Source: an uncultured Christensenellaceae bacterium
GTDB lineage: Bacteria > Bacillota > Clostridia > Christensenellales > Borkfalkiaceae
Assembly: GCA_910586675.1 (NCBI GenBank)
Contig: CAJUJO010000033.1
Coordinates: 1 to 15,785 of the forward strand
Direction of reading: 5' to 3'
Length of the DNA: 15,785 bases
The notes below the pieces were generated by a model. That model did not search any database. It saw only the letters and a program-made list of their open reading frames with translations, and had not been told where the DNA came from. The position numbers and the translations under genes were made by a program. Shown one piece after another: positions 7,269 to 14,230 of the stretch. Every line of letters begins with the position of its first letter. Position 1 is the first letter of the stretch.

Positions 7269-7972
7269 TGCTTCATCTCCGCAACCGCTTCGGCAAGGTT
7301 GATAGCGCCCGTATAGATCGACCGCCCGAGCACCGCTCCGTACACGCCCCTTTGCCGCAGCGCGCGCAAGTCATCCATATCCCGTATGCCGCCCGAAGCG
7401 ACGATTTTCAAGCCCGTTTCCGCCATCTTCGCCGTACCTTCCAAATCGACGCCCGACATTGCGCCGTCGCGCGAAACGTCGGTATACACCGCGTACTCCG
7501 CACCGAGCGCACGTGCTTCCCGCCCGAATGCAAACGCCTCCTTTTGCGCGCAAGCCGTCCAGCCGCGCACGGCGAGCATGCCGCCGTGCGCGTCGATTCC
7601 CGCGACAATTTTGTTTCCCCAGCGCCGCAGGACGGTGCAAAAAAGTTCGGGATTCTCCGCGCAGACGGTGCCGAGCACGACGCGCTCTGCGCCCGCTTCT
7701 ATCCTGCGGCGGATGTCCTCTTCCGTGCGCAAGCCGCCGCCCGACTGCACGGGCACGCCCAGCCGCGCGATTTTTTCCACCGTTTCGTCGATCGCGCTTT
7801 TCCCGCCGAACGCGCCCGAAAGATCGACGACGTGTAAAAACTCCGCGCCTTGATCGGCCCACATTTTTGCGCGCTTCAGCGGATCGCCGTAGTCGGTTAC
7901 GGCGTCCTTTTTGCCGTACAGCAGCCGCACGGCGCGCCCTTCCAGAATATCGATCGCGGGAAACAATACCAT
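7262..7972 (-). CDS. hisA: ProFAR isomerase (phosphoribosylformimino-AICAR-P isomerase)
   Basis: A 236-aa (beta/alpha)8 barrel, paralogous to HisF, that isomerises ProFAR to PRFAR. Catalytic D8 (FPAIDILEGRAVRL) and D127 (VAGIDAHGG) are present. Phosphate loops QSGGGLR (76-82) and ASGGIRD and the family YTDVSRDGAMSG segment are intact. The ATG at 7972 follows the hisH TAA by a single base (TAA-T-ATG). Its 3' end overlaps hisF by 7 nt. Length is slightly shorter than, but consistent with, other bacterial HisA proteins. Confidence 0.97.
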   Translation of the reverse strand: MVLFPAIDILEGRAVRLLYGKKDAVTDYGDPLKRAKMWADQGAEFLHVVDLSGAFGGKSAIDETVEKIARLGVPVQSGGGLRTEEDIRRRIEAGAERVVLGTVCAENPELFCTVLRRWGNKIVAGIDAHGGMLAVRGWTACAQKEAFAFGREARALGAEYAVYTDVSRDGAMSGVDLEGTAKMAETGLKIVASGGIRDMDDLRALRQRGVYGAVLGRSIYTGAINLAEAVAEMKQC

Positions 7973-7973
7973 A

Positions 7974-8561
7974 TTATATCCTCGTAAAATTTTCCAGCAG
8001 CCGCAAGCCCGCGTCCCCGCTCTTTTCGGGGTGGAATTGCACGCCGTACGCGTTGCCCTTTGCGATTGCCGAAGCGAACGCGCCGAAATAGTCCGTCTTG
8101 CCCGCGGTGAATTCTTCGGCCGTATCGGCGTAATAGCTGTGCACGAAATAAAACTCCTCTCCGTCCTCCAACCCTGCGAACAGTTTCCCCTTCATATCGG
8201 TTACGCCGTTCCAGCCCATGTGCGGAATCTTCCCCCGCGCGAACCGTTCGGCGCGCCCTTGTATCAGATCCAAGCCCTCGAACTCGCCCTCCTCCGCGCT
8301 CGCGGAGAGAAAAAGCTGCATTCCCAGACAAATACCGAGAAGAGGCGTATCGGCAACGCGCCGCCTGACGTAGCCGTCCAACCCCGCGCGCTTCACATTT
8401 TCCATGCCCGCGCCGAAGCTTCCCACCCCGGGAAGCACCAGCCGACGGCACCCGTCGAGCGCGCGCATATCGGAGGATACGATCGTCTTTTCTCCGAGAT
8501 ATTCCAGCGCCTTCTGAACCGAACGCAGATTGCCCGTTCCGTAATCGACGATGCCCGTCAT
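7974..8561 (-). CDS. hisH: Imidazole glycerol phosphate synthase, glutamine amidotransferase subunit
   Basis: A 195-aa class I (triad) glutaminase that releases ammonia from glutamine and channels it into HisF. The nucleophile C78 (LLGICLGMQ), H177 and E179 (VQFHPEKSG) form the triad. The N-terminal IVDYGTGNLRSV, the LPGVGSF oxyanion region (43-49) and PHMGWN are all family hallmarks. The ATG at 8561 shares one base with the hisB stop (TAATG), consistent with translational coupling. The 195-aa length is near the usual 200 aa. Confidence 0.97.
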   Translation of the reverse strand: MTGIVDYGTGNLRSVQKALEYLGEKTIVSSDMRALDGCRRLVLPGVGSFGAGMENVKRAGLDGYVRRRVADTPLLGICLGMQLFLSASAEEGEFEGLDLIQGRAERFARGKIPHMGWNGVTDMKGKLFAGLEDGEEFYFVHSYYADTAEEFTAGKTDYFGAFASAIAKGNAYGVQFHPEKSGDAGLRLLENFTRI

Positions 8562-9136
8562 TAAAGAACGCCCTTGGACGAAGGAATTTTATCTCCTTCG
8601 ATTCTTACCGCGTCGCGCAGACACCTTGCGAGCGCCTTGAAAACGGCTTCCGCCTCGTGGTGCTTGTTTCCGCCACGGAGCAGCTTCACATATAAGTTGC
8701 AGCCCGCGTTATAGCAAAAGGCGCGCAAAAACTCTTCGACGAGCTCCAAGTCGAACGAACCCGCCTTCCCCGAAAGCTCGCATTCAAAATTGAGATAGGC
8801 GCGCCCGCTCAGATCGAGCGCGACGAGCGCGGCGCATTCGTCCATGGGAATCACCCTGTCGGCAAACCGCGCGATCCCGCGCTTATCGCCCAGCGCCTGT
8901 TTGAGCGCGCTCCCGAGCGCGATGCCGATATCCTCCGCCGAATGGTGAAAATCCACCTCGGTATCCCCCTTGCAGACAAGGGAAAGATCGGTACCCGAAT
9001 GCACGGCGAACAGTTCGAGCATGTGATCGAAAAATCCCGCGCCGCTTGCGACTTCCGCGTTTCCGCTTCCGTCTAAGTTCAGGGAAAGTTTTATCTCCGT
9101 TTCCTTCGTCTTTCTGTTGATTTCCGCCCTTCTTAT
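8561..9136 (-). CDS. hisB: Imidazoleglycerol-phosphate dehydratase, apparently starting at ATA
   Basis: A 191-aa monofunctional dehydratase converting imidazole glycerol phosphate to imidazole acetol phosphate; no phosphatase domain is fused. Metal-binding motifs DFHHSAEDIGI (62-72) and KHHEAEAVFKAL (158-169), FFDHML (35-40), PMDE (97-100) and the C-terminal PSSKGVL are intact. The expected N-terminus of the family (RxAEIxRKTKET) lies immediately after an ATA at 9136-9134. No ATG, GTG or TTG occurs in frame near it: the first in-frame ATG downstream is codon 39, inside the FFDHML motif. Upstream, none occurs until far inside hisD. GGAGG (9148-9144) sits 7 nt before the ATA. The ATA overlaps the hisD TAA as ATAA. 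I therefore place the start at ATA; a sequencing error turning ATG into ATA is the alternative. Confidence 0.93.
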   Translation of the reverse strand: MRRAEINRKTKETEIKLSLNLDGSGNAEVASGAGFFDHMLELFAVHSGTDLSLVCKGDTEVDFHHSAEDIGIALGSALKQALGDKRGIARFADRVIPMDECAALVALDLSGRAYLNFECELSGKAGSFDLELVEEFLRAFCYNAGCNLYVKLLRGGNKHHEAEAVFKALARCLRDAVRIEGDKIPSSKGVL

Positions 9137-10413
9137 TGCTCTTCCTCCGTGAGTTTTCCCACCCGCGCGCGCACTGCCGCGGCATGCCCGTAAAGCCCCT
9201 CGCTTTCGGCGAGCTCGATGACGTGCTCGGCATCCTTCAACAGCGCTTCCCGCGTGTAGGAAATGATGCTCATTTTGCGCGTGAACGTATCCTCGCTCAA
9301 CGCCTGAAAGAACGCCGCGCTCCCGCCCGTGGGCAGAATGTGATCGGGCCCCGCGAAATAGTCGCCGATCGGCTCCGGCGTGTAGCCGCCGAGAAACACC
9401 GCTCCCGCGTTGTGAATGTGCGGGAGCAAGTCTTCGGGGTGCTTGGTGAACAGTTCGAGGTGCTCGGGCGCGAAATCGTCGGCAATGAGGCAAGCCTGCG
9501 CCATGTTTTTCACGAGCACAATGCCGCCGCCGTGTTTGAGCGATTCGCGCGCGATTTCCGAACGCGGCAGATCTCGGAGCCGATCCTCCGTGCCGAGGGA
9601 AATTTTGCGGGCGAGCTCGGCGTCGTCCGTGAGGACGACGGCGCGGGAGAGCACGTCGTGCTCCGCCTGCGAGAGAATATCCGCCGCGATAAAATCGGGA
9701 TCGGCGGAGTCGTCGGCGATGATGAGGATCTCGCTCGGCCCCGCGAGCATGTCGATGCCCACCTGCCCGTACACTTCTTTTTTGGCGAGCGTTACGTAAA
9801 TATTGCCGGGCCCCGCGATGACGTTGACCTTTTTCAGACTCTCCGTGCCGTATGCGAGCGCGGCGATCGCCTGCGCGCCGCCCGCCTTATAAATTTCGTT
9901 TGCGCCGCACTCGTTCGCCGCGACGAGCACGAGCGGATGAACTTTACCGTTCTTTGCGGGCGTTACTACGACGACGCGCTCCACCCCCGCCGCCTTTGCG
10001 GGAAGAACGCCCATCAGCACCGAGGACGCGAGCGGCGCAGTACCGCCCGGTACGTAGATGCCCGCGCTCTTGACGGGGCGCACCACGTAGCCCGTCGTCC
10101 GTCCGTCTTCCTCGCGTACGTCGTCCTTCGCGCCCCGACGCATGTGATATGTGTATATATTTCCGATTGCCAAACGCAAACTTTCAAGCAAATCGGGCGA
10201 AATCTCGTCGTATGCGCGCAGGATCTCTTCCGCGCTCACGCGGAAATTGCGCTTTGACAAAAGCGTGCCGTCGAACTTCGCCTCGTATTCAAATACGGCT
10301 TTGTCGCCGCGCGCGCGTACGTCCGCTATGATTTCCTTTACCGCGGCAAGCTCCTTATCCCGCTCTTCCAACCCGCGGGCGATCAGTTCTTTGGCGTTTT
10401 CGTAAATTTTCAC
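9133..10413 (-). CDS. hisD: Histidinol dehydrogenase
   Basis: A 426-aa zinc enzyme that oxidises L-histidinol to histidine in two NAD-dependent steps, the last of the pathway. Seen are YVPGGTAPLASSVLM (120-134), AGPGNIYVTLAKK (200-212), MLAGPSEILIIAD (222-234), the zinc ligands Q249 and H252 (SQAEHD), catalytic E317-H318 (FAPEHLEL), D358 (GPDHILPTGG) and H410 near the C-terminus (SEGLYGHAAAV). Length is typical. The start is GTG at 10413, overlapping the hisG stop as GTGA, with AAGGAG about 9 nt upstream. It ends with TAA at 9135-9133, which overlaps the hisB start region. All catalytic residues are present, so the enzyme should be active. Confidence 0.97.
   Translation of the reverse strand: MKIYENAKELIARGLEERDKELAAVKEIIADVRARGDKAVFEYEAKFDGTLLSKRNFRVSAEEILRAYDEISPDLLESLRLAIGNIYTYHMRRGAKDDVREEDGRTTGYVVRPVKSAGIYVPGGTAPLASSVLMGVLPAKAAGVERVVVVTPAKNGKVHPLVLVAANECGANEIYKAGGAQAIAALAYGTESLKKVNVIAGPGNIYVTLAKKEVYGQVGIDMLAGPSEILIIADDSADPDFIAADILSQAEHDVLSRAVVLTDDAELARKISLGTEDRLRDLPRSEIARESLKHGGGIVLVKNMAQACLIADDFAPEHLELFTKHPEDLLPHIHNAGAVFLGGYTPEPIGDYFAGPDHILPTGGSAAFFQALSEDTFTRKMSIISYTREALLKDAEHVIELAESEGLYGHAAAVRARVGKLTEEEQ
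9144..9148 (-). promoter_or_regulatory. Ribosome binding site that fixes the hisB ATA start
   Basis: The minus strand reads GGAGG followed by 7 nt (AAGAGCA) and then ATA. This ideal sequence and spacing lie within the last codons of hisD and support initiation at the ATA codon at 9136 in the absence of a standard start codon. Confidence 0.75.
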
Positions 10414-11033
10414 TGCAATATCTCCTTGATCCGCCCGACGAGCGGCAGCACGTCGGGATTGGTCTTTAAGCTGACTTTATTCACCGCCAGCCGCGCCGTA
10501 ATATCGGGATACACCTCTTCCAGCACGGCAAGCCCGTTCGCCTTTAACGTGGAGCCCGACTGCACGATATCGAAGATGACGTCGGCAAGCCCCGTGAGAG
10601 GCGCGAGCTCGATCGAGCCGCTGAGCGGTATGATTTCCGTTTCCCCGCCGCGGAAAGCGAACACGCGCTTCGCCGTATTCACGTACTTGGTCGCCACGCG
10701 CAACCGCGGACTTTTCAAAATATCCTTTTTCTTGGGATCGCCCGCTATGCACAACCTGCACGCGCCGATTCTCAAATCGAGCATTTCGTAAAGATTTCTG
10801 CCCTGTTCGAGAAGAGTATCCTTACCCGCGATGCCCATGTCGGCGACGCCCGCTTCCACGTATACGGGAACGTCGTAAGGCTTGACGAGAAAAAAACCGT
10901 ACGCCCCGTCCGCGCTCTTTAAGACGAGCTTGCGCGTATTCCCTTTCAGAACGGAAACGTCGACGCCCGCCCGCGCGAGAATCTCCGCGCTCTCCTCGGC
11001 GAGGCGCCCCTTCGCCAATGCAAAATTTATCAT
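10410..11033 (-). CDS. hisG: ATP phosphoribosyltransferase, catalytic subunit (short form)
   Basis: A 207-aa short-form HisG that condenses ATP with PRPP in the first committed step. Short HisG lacks the C-terminal regulatory domain and works with HisZ, encoded directly upstream, which fits. Family motifs are FALAKGRL (4-11), YVEAGVADMGIAGKD, VATKYVNTAKRVF and the PRPP-binding ADVIFDIVQSGSTLKANGL near residue 150. The start chosen is the ATG at 11033, which overlaps the hisZ TGA as ATGA and gives the usual MINFALAKGRL N-terminus. A possible start 150 nt upstream would add a basic, non-homologous stretch that is just hisZ in another frame. It ends in TGA overlapping the hisD GTG. Confidence 0.97.
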   Translation of the reverse strand: MINFALAKGRLAEESAEILARAGVDVSVLKGNTRKLVLKSADGAYGFFLVKPYDVPVYVEAGVADMGIAGKDTLLEQGRNLYEMLDLRIGACRLCIAGDPKKKDILKSPRLRVATKYVNTAKRVFAFRGGETEIIPLSGSIELAPLTGLADVIFDIVQSGSTLKANGLAVLEEVYPDITARLAVNKVSLKTNPDVLPLVGRIKEILQ

Positions 11034-12208
11034 AAACTTTCTTCCGCCCCGTCCTTTGTTACGAACAATACGGCGTTGCCGCTTTTCCGTTCCCGCTCGG
11101 CGGAGGCGCGCCCCGTTTCCGCGCTCAGACGGGCGCGCGTTCCGCAATCCGTCAAACGCCGAAAGACGCGGTAGGCGGCGCACTCCGCCCCCGCATCCGC
11201 CGCGACGACGAGCGCGGGCGCGGGAATTTCGGGCAAGCTCCCCTGCCGTTCCAGCGCAGCGGCAAGCCGCTTCAAGCCGATCGCAAAACCGACGGCGGGA
11301 ATGTGCGCGCCGAAGCCGTCGGCAAGATTATCGTATCTTCCGCCGCTCAAAAGGGGTGCGCCAAACTCTTTCGTCAGCACGGTAAAAACCGCGCCCGAAT
11401 AATAGGAGAGCTTGCGCACCGCGGCGAGGTCGAAACAGATATATTTCCCGTAGCCCATTTCGCAGAGCAGCGCGCCGAGCTTTTTCAGATGCTCTGCAGC
11501 AGCCCGCGCCCGCGCGTTTTCCGTGAGCGATTCCGCTTTATCGAGGACGTCCTCCCCGCCGAACAGATACGGAAGCGCGAGCACCGCGCCCACCGTCCTC
11601 TCATCCGCGCCCGCGCGGCGCAAAGCGCGCTCGACGTTGGGCGCGTCCTTTGCGTCCACAAATGCACGCACCTCCTCCGTCTGCGCATCGGAAAGCCCGC
11701 TCTCCTCTAAAATCCCCTTAAAGTAATCCACGTGCCCGACGTCTATCACGAAATTTTCCAGCCCCGTTTCTTTCAAACATTCCGCGGCAAAGGCAATCGC
11801 CTGCGCGTCGGAGAATACCCCCTCTTCGCCGAGGCACTCCACGCCCGACTGATAGACTTCCCTATCGTAGATACCGCCCGCGTTCCGCAAATCCCACTTA
11901 TCGGCAAAGTAAAAAAGGCGCGCGCAAGATACGCCGTTCGCCGCCGCGATGCGGCTGATGGAAAGCGTGGTATCCGGTCGCAGGACGAGCAACTTGCCGT
12001 CCACGTCGGTCAGTTTGAACATGCGTTCCTGCGGAATGCGGTTTTCCGTCGCCGCATAGGTATCGTAATATTCGAGCGCGGCGGAGGATACGGGCTCGAA
12101 CCCGCACGCCGTAAATTTATTTTGCAGCCGCACCTTGATTTCCGTAAGAATACGGCATTCGGCGGGGAGCGTATCCCCCACGCCCGCGGGCAATTTCCGG
12201 TAGTTCAT
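11030..12208 (-). CDS. hisZ: ATP phosphoribosyltransferase regulatory subunit
   Basis: A 392-aa histidyl-tRNA synthetase-like protein that has no aminoacylation role but forms the hetero-octameric ATP phosphoribosyltransferase with short HisG and confers histidine feedback inhibition. The class II synthetase-like core is recognisable: LPAGVGDTLPAE (6-17), FKLTD, and the motif-2-like LRPDTTLSISRIAA. A central insertion region with DVGHVDYFKG follows, then GGRYDNLADGFG and AVGFAIGLKRL near 300-320 (motif-3-like). Its presence with short HisG and the absence of a HisRS C-terminal anticodon domain of full length argue for HisZ over hisS. The ATG at 12208 has AAGGAG 6 nt upstream. It is first in the operon, only about 20 nt downstream of the predicted transcription start. 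Confidence 0.95.
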   Translation of the reverse strand: MNYRKLPAGVGDTLPAECRILTEIKVRLQNKFTACGFEPVSSAALEYYDTYAATENRIPQERMFKLTDVDGKLLVLRPDTTLSISRIAAANGVSCARLFYFADKWDLRNAGGIYDREVYQSGVECLGEEGVFSDAQAIAFAAECLKETGLENFVIDVGHVDYFKGILEESGLSDAQTEEVRAFVDAKDAPNVERALRRAGADERTVGAVLALPYLFGGEDVLDKAESLTENARARAAAEHLKKLGALLCEMGYGKYICFDLAAVRKLSYYSGAVFTVLTKEFGAPLLSGGRYDNLADGFGAHIPAVGFAIGLKRLAAALERQGSLPEIPAPALVVAADAGAECAAYRVFRRLTDCGTRARLSAETGRASAERERKSGNAVLFVTKDGAEESL

Positions 12209-12234
12209 ATCGCGCTCCTTGGTATATTGTTACG

Positions 12235-12264
12235 ATTATATCACTTTTTCCGCGTCGCTGTCAA
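12235..12264 (-). promoter_or_regulatory. Sigma-A promoter of the histidine operon
   Basis: The minus strand carries exact consensus boxes: -35 TTGACA (12264-12259) and -10 TATAAT (12240-12235), separated by 18 bp. The leader to the hisZ ATG is about 20 nt, too short for a T-box or a leader-peptide attenuator. Confidence 0.9.
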
Positions 12265-12274
12265 ATAAATTGCA

Positions 12275-12306
12275 TAAAAAAGGGAATGAAACACCGTTCA
12301 TTCCCT
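12275..12306 (-). terminator. Intrinsic terminator of the spoIIA (sigF) operon
   Basis: A perfect 10-bp stem AGGGAATGAA (12281-12290) / TTCATTCCCT (12297-12306) with a 6-nt loop is followed on the minus strand by a T-run (12280-12276). It lies about 50 bp after the sigF stop and 10 bp before the his -35 box, insulating the two operons. Confidence 0.92.
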
Positions 12307-12356
12307 AAAAATTTGTATAAAAAATAAAATTATTCACAATTATACAACACTTGGGC

Positions 12357-13082
12357 TTATCCGTCTAGTTCTTTTTTGAAATCGCGCATGATTTTGCTCT
12401 CGATGCGGGAGATCTGCACCTGCGAAACGCCGATGCGCCGAGCGACCTCGCTCTGCGTCATGTCGCGGAAGTAACGCAGAAACACGATTTTCTTTTCGCG
12501 TTCGGGCAGCTTCTCGATTGCGGACTTTAGGAGCATGCGCTCGATCATCTCGTCCTGATTGTCCTTTGCGGGGAGTTTTTCGCCCAGCGTCGCCGATTTC
12601 TCGTCTTTATAATCGGACTGCTCGTAAATGGAAACGGGCATTTTGGAAGAGCCGAGCGTGAACACGACGTCTCCCTCGTCCATGGAAAAGGCGGCGGCGA
12701 TCTCCTTTACCGAAGGCTGACTGCCGTGCTCGGCGGAATACTGCTCGATATAACGGTTTATCTCCCGCGCGGATTTTTTAAGCGCGCGCGAGACCTTCAC
12801 GCTTCCGTCGTCCCTTAAAAAGCGCTTGATTTCCCCCGCTATCATGGGCACGGCGTAGGTGGAAAAGCGCACGCCGAAGCTCTCGTCAAATCCGGAAATG
12901 GCTTTCAGAAACCCCATGCAGGCAAGTTGAAACAAATCGTCGTACTCCACACCCTTGCCGAGATAGCGTTTTAAGATGCTTTTCAGAAGGGAAGCGTTGT
13001 GTTCGAGCAGCGTCTCCTTCGCGCCGTTGTCTCCCTCCTTCGCCAGCCTGAGAAAATGTAACGTTTCCTGTTCATTGAGCAT
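12357..13082 (-). CDS. sigF: RNA polymerase sigma factor, sporulation sigma-F
   Basis: A 241-aa sigma-70 family factor that directs early forespore transcription. Region 2 (about 29-99) holds DDLFQLACMGFLKAI and VRFSTYAVPMIAGEIKRFLRDDG, the latter nearly identical in style to SigF/SigG proteins. Region 3 spans about 100-170. Region 4 (185-235) has the helix-turn-helix TQSEVARRIGVSQVQISRIE. Sequence alone would leave SigF or SigG open; its place as third gene after spoIIAA and spoIIAB identifies it as sigma-F. The ATG at 13082 overlaps the spoIIAB end by 11 nt, with GGCGGAAG upstream, which is a weak ribosome binding site consistent with coupled translation. Activity is expected to be held by SpoIIAB until SpoIIAA is dephosphorylated by SpoIIE (not in this window). 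Confidence 0.95.
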   Translation of the reverse strand: MLNEQETLHFLRLAKEGDNGAKETLLEHNASLLKSILKRYLGKGVEYDDLFQLACMGFLKAISGFDESFGVRFSTYAVPMIAGEIKRFLRDDGSVKVSRALKKSAREINRYIEQYSAEHGSQPSVKEIAAAFSMDEGDVVFTLGSSKMPVSIYEQSDYKDEKSATLGEKLPAKDNQDEMIERMLLKSAIEKLPEREKKIVFLRYFRDMTQSEVARRIGVSQVQISRIESKIMRDFKKELDG

Positions 13083-13509
13083 TTGCTTCCGCCTTCGCGC
13101 CGAAGTCCTTACTCATACTCACCGTCGTGCCCGCTCCCGCTTCCGACCGCACGGAAAAATCGGACATAAAGGTCTGCATAATGGTAAAGCCCATCCCCGA
13201 TCGCTCTTCGCCCGGCAACGTCGTATAAAAGGGTTGCTGCGCCTGTTCGAGGTCGGCAATGCCCTTTCCGTCGTCGGAAATCCGAATATGTAGACGGCTC
13301 CCTTCCGCCGTGCATTCAATGGTAATCCACCCCTCTTCCCCCGCGTAGCCGTGCACGATACAGTTGGTTACCGCCTCGGAAACGGCCGTCTTTACGTCGG
13401 ACAGTTCGGAAAGCGTGGGATTAAGCGGAAGCGCAAACGCAGCGACGGCGTTGCGCGCGAAGATTTCGTTTTCGGAACGGGATAATATTTTTAATTGCAT
13501 CTGATTCAT
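13072..13509 (-). CDS. spoIIAB: Anti-sigma-F factor, serine kinase
   Basis: A 145-aa GHKL-fold protein that binds and inhibits sigma-F and phosphorylates SpoIIAA. The N box SEAVTNCIVHGY (44-55, N49), G1 box DDGKGI (79-84) and ATP-lid/G2 region ERSGMGFTIM (102-111) are all present. R19 in NEIFARN corresponds to the arginine known to contact both SigF and SpoIIAA in Bacillus subtilis. Length matches the family (about 146 aa). The ATG at 13509 has AGGTGG 5 nt upstream, and the preceding gene's TAG stop lies inside that ribosome binding region (8-nt gap). The end overlaps sigF by 11 nt. The last residues (KAEANAQ) are variable in the family. Confidence 0.96.
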   Translation of the reverse strand: MNQMQLKILSRSENEIFARNAVAAFALPLNPTLSELSDVKTAVSEAVTNCIVHGYAGEEGWITIECTAEGSRLHIRISDDGKGIADLEQAQQPFYTTLPGEERSGMGFTIMQTFMSDFSVRSEAGAGTTVSMSKDFGAKAEANAQ

Positions 13510-13517
13510 AAATCCAC

Positions 13518-13826
13518 CTAAATTTTGGGCATCAGGGAATAGACGCCGCTGAGCGCGAGAATTTTATCCGCGCCCGCGTTGGGACTTTCCAGCGCCATGA
13601 CCATGCCGTATTTGCGTAATTTTTTATACCGCCCGATGAGAAAGCCTATCCCCGTCGAATCCATGAAGCGCACGGCGGCGAGATTAAAGACGGCGCGACT
13701 CGCGCCCGCGTTCTCGTCAATGAGGCGGTCGGCGCGCTCGCGCACCTGCGCCACGGAATGCTCGTCCAGTTCCCCGTCGAGATAAATGTAAAGACTTTCC
13801 CCCGTTCTTCGGCTCTGCATATTCAT
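13518..13826 (-). CDS. spoIIAA: Anti-sigma-F factor antagonist
   Basis: A 102-aa STAS-domain protein that, when unphosphorylated, displaces sigma-F from SpoIIAB. The phosphorylation site is S57 in FMDSTGIGFLIGRYKKL, aligning with S58 of B. subtilis SpoIIAA (MDSSGLG). The length is typical, at 102 aa against about 117 in B. subtilis. It is the first gene of the operon. The ATG at 13826 is preceded by GGAGG at 7 nt; a second ATG two codons on is less well spaced. No obvious sigma-H promoter was found upstream. A weak TTGCCG / TATAAA pair at 19 bp spacing on the minus strand (about 13846-13876) is the only candidate, and I do not rely on it. Confidence 0.96.
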   Translation of the reverse strand: MNMQSRRTGESLYIYLDGELDEHSVAQVRERADRLIDENAGASRAVFNLAAVRFMDSTGIGFLIGRYKKLRKYGMVMALESPNAGADKILALSGVYSLMPKI

Positions 13827-13965
13827 AAATGAACCTCCGCAACGTTTTATAACGTAACCATATTAACAGACGGCAAAACAGGAAATTTGGATGATAACCG
13901 CGAATGTGGGAAAAATTCGTCGAAAAAAAGTTGCTTTAATTTTGTAAAAAGCACCGAAAAAACGC

Positions 13966-13994
13966 TTGACTTTTCATTGCATTTATAATATGAT
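13966..13994 (+). promoter_or_regulatory. Promoter of the tRNA cluster
   Basis: The plus strand shows -35 TTGACT (13966-13971), a 17-bp spacer and -10 TATGAT (13989-13994). A TATAAT at 13984-13989 overlaps but is only 12 bp from the -35. Transcription would start near 14001, about 26 nt before the first tRNA. It is divergent from spoIIAA; the 200-bp gap serves both. Confidence 0.8.
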
Positions 13995-14026
13995 AATCAA
14001 GCGTTGCAAAGCGCACCGTATCAAGC

Positions 14027-14103
14027 GGGCCTTTAGCTCAGTTGGTTAGAGCAGTCGGCTCATAACCGATCGGTCCGCGGTTCGAGTCCGTGAAGGCCCA
14101 CCA
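14027..14103 (+). tRNA. tRNA with CAU anticodon (Ile2 or elongator Met)
   Basis: A 77-nt cloverleaf including encoded CCA. The acceptor GGGCCTT pairs with AAGGCCC, the D arm is AGCTCAGTTGGTTAGAGC and the T arm is CGCGGTTCGAGTCCGTG-like. The anticodon stem GTCGG/CCGAT holds loop CTCATAA. It is not the initiator tRNA, because the triple G-C pairs of the anticodon stem are absent. The D-arm and acceptor context resemble tRNA-Ile2 (CAU, modified by TilS), but elongator tRNA-Met is common with similar sequence in Clostridia. The identity is left open. Confidence 0.95.
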
Positions 14104-14153
14104 CTCAAAATTTCGGTGTTATCGTCGCGGATTGCGCGCACGCCGTATGATAC

Positions 14154-14230
14154 GGCCCAATAGCTCAGTTGGTTAGAGCGCCAGCCTGTCACGCTGGAGG
14201 TCGACGGTTCGAGCCCGTTTTGGGTCGCCA
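14154..14230 (+). tRNA. tRNA-Asp (GUC)
   Basis: A 77-nt cloverleaf with encoded CCA. The acceptor GGCCCAA pairs with TTGGGTC, with one G-U pair. Anticodon stem CCAGC/GCTGG holds loop CTGTCAC, giving anticodon GTC. The discriminator base is G, as expected for Asp. Confidence 0.97.

Noticed and set aside
9137..9493. A longer hisB reading frame starting at an ATG at 9493
   Set aside because: The added 119 residues are hisD in another frame and match no HisB N-terminus; the family N-terminus begins at the ATA codon.
11034..11183. An upstream start for hisG
   Set aside because: The extra 50 residues are hisZ out of frame. The ATG at 11033 gives the standard N-terminus and an ATGA overlap.
12209..12356. 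T-box or other riboswitch for the his operon
   Set aside because: The predicted leader is about 20 nt and the hairpin upstream belongs to the sigF terminator, lying before the promoter.
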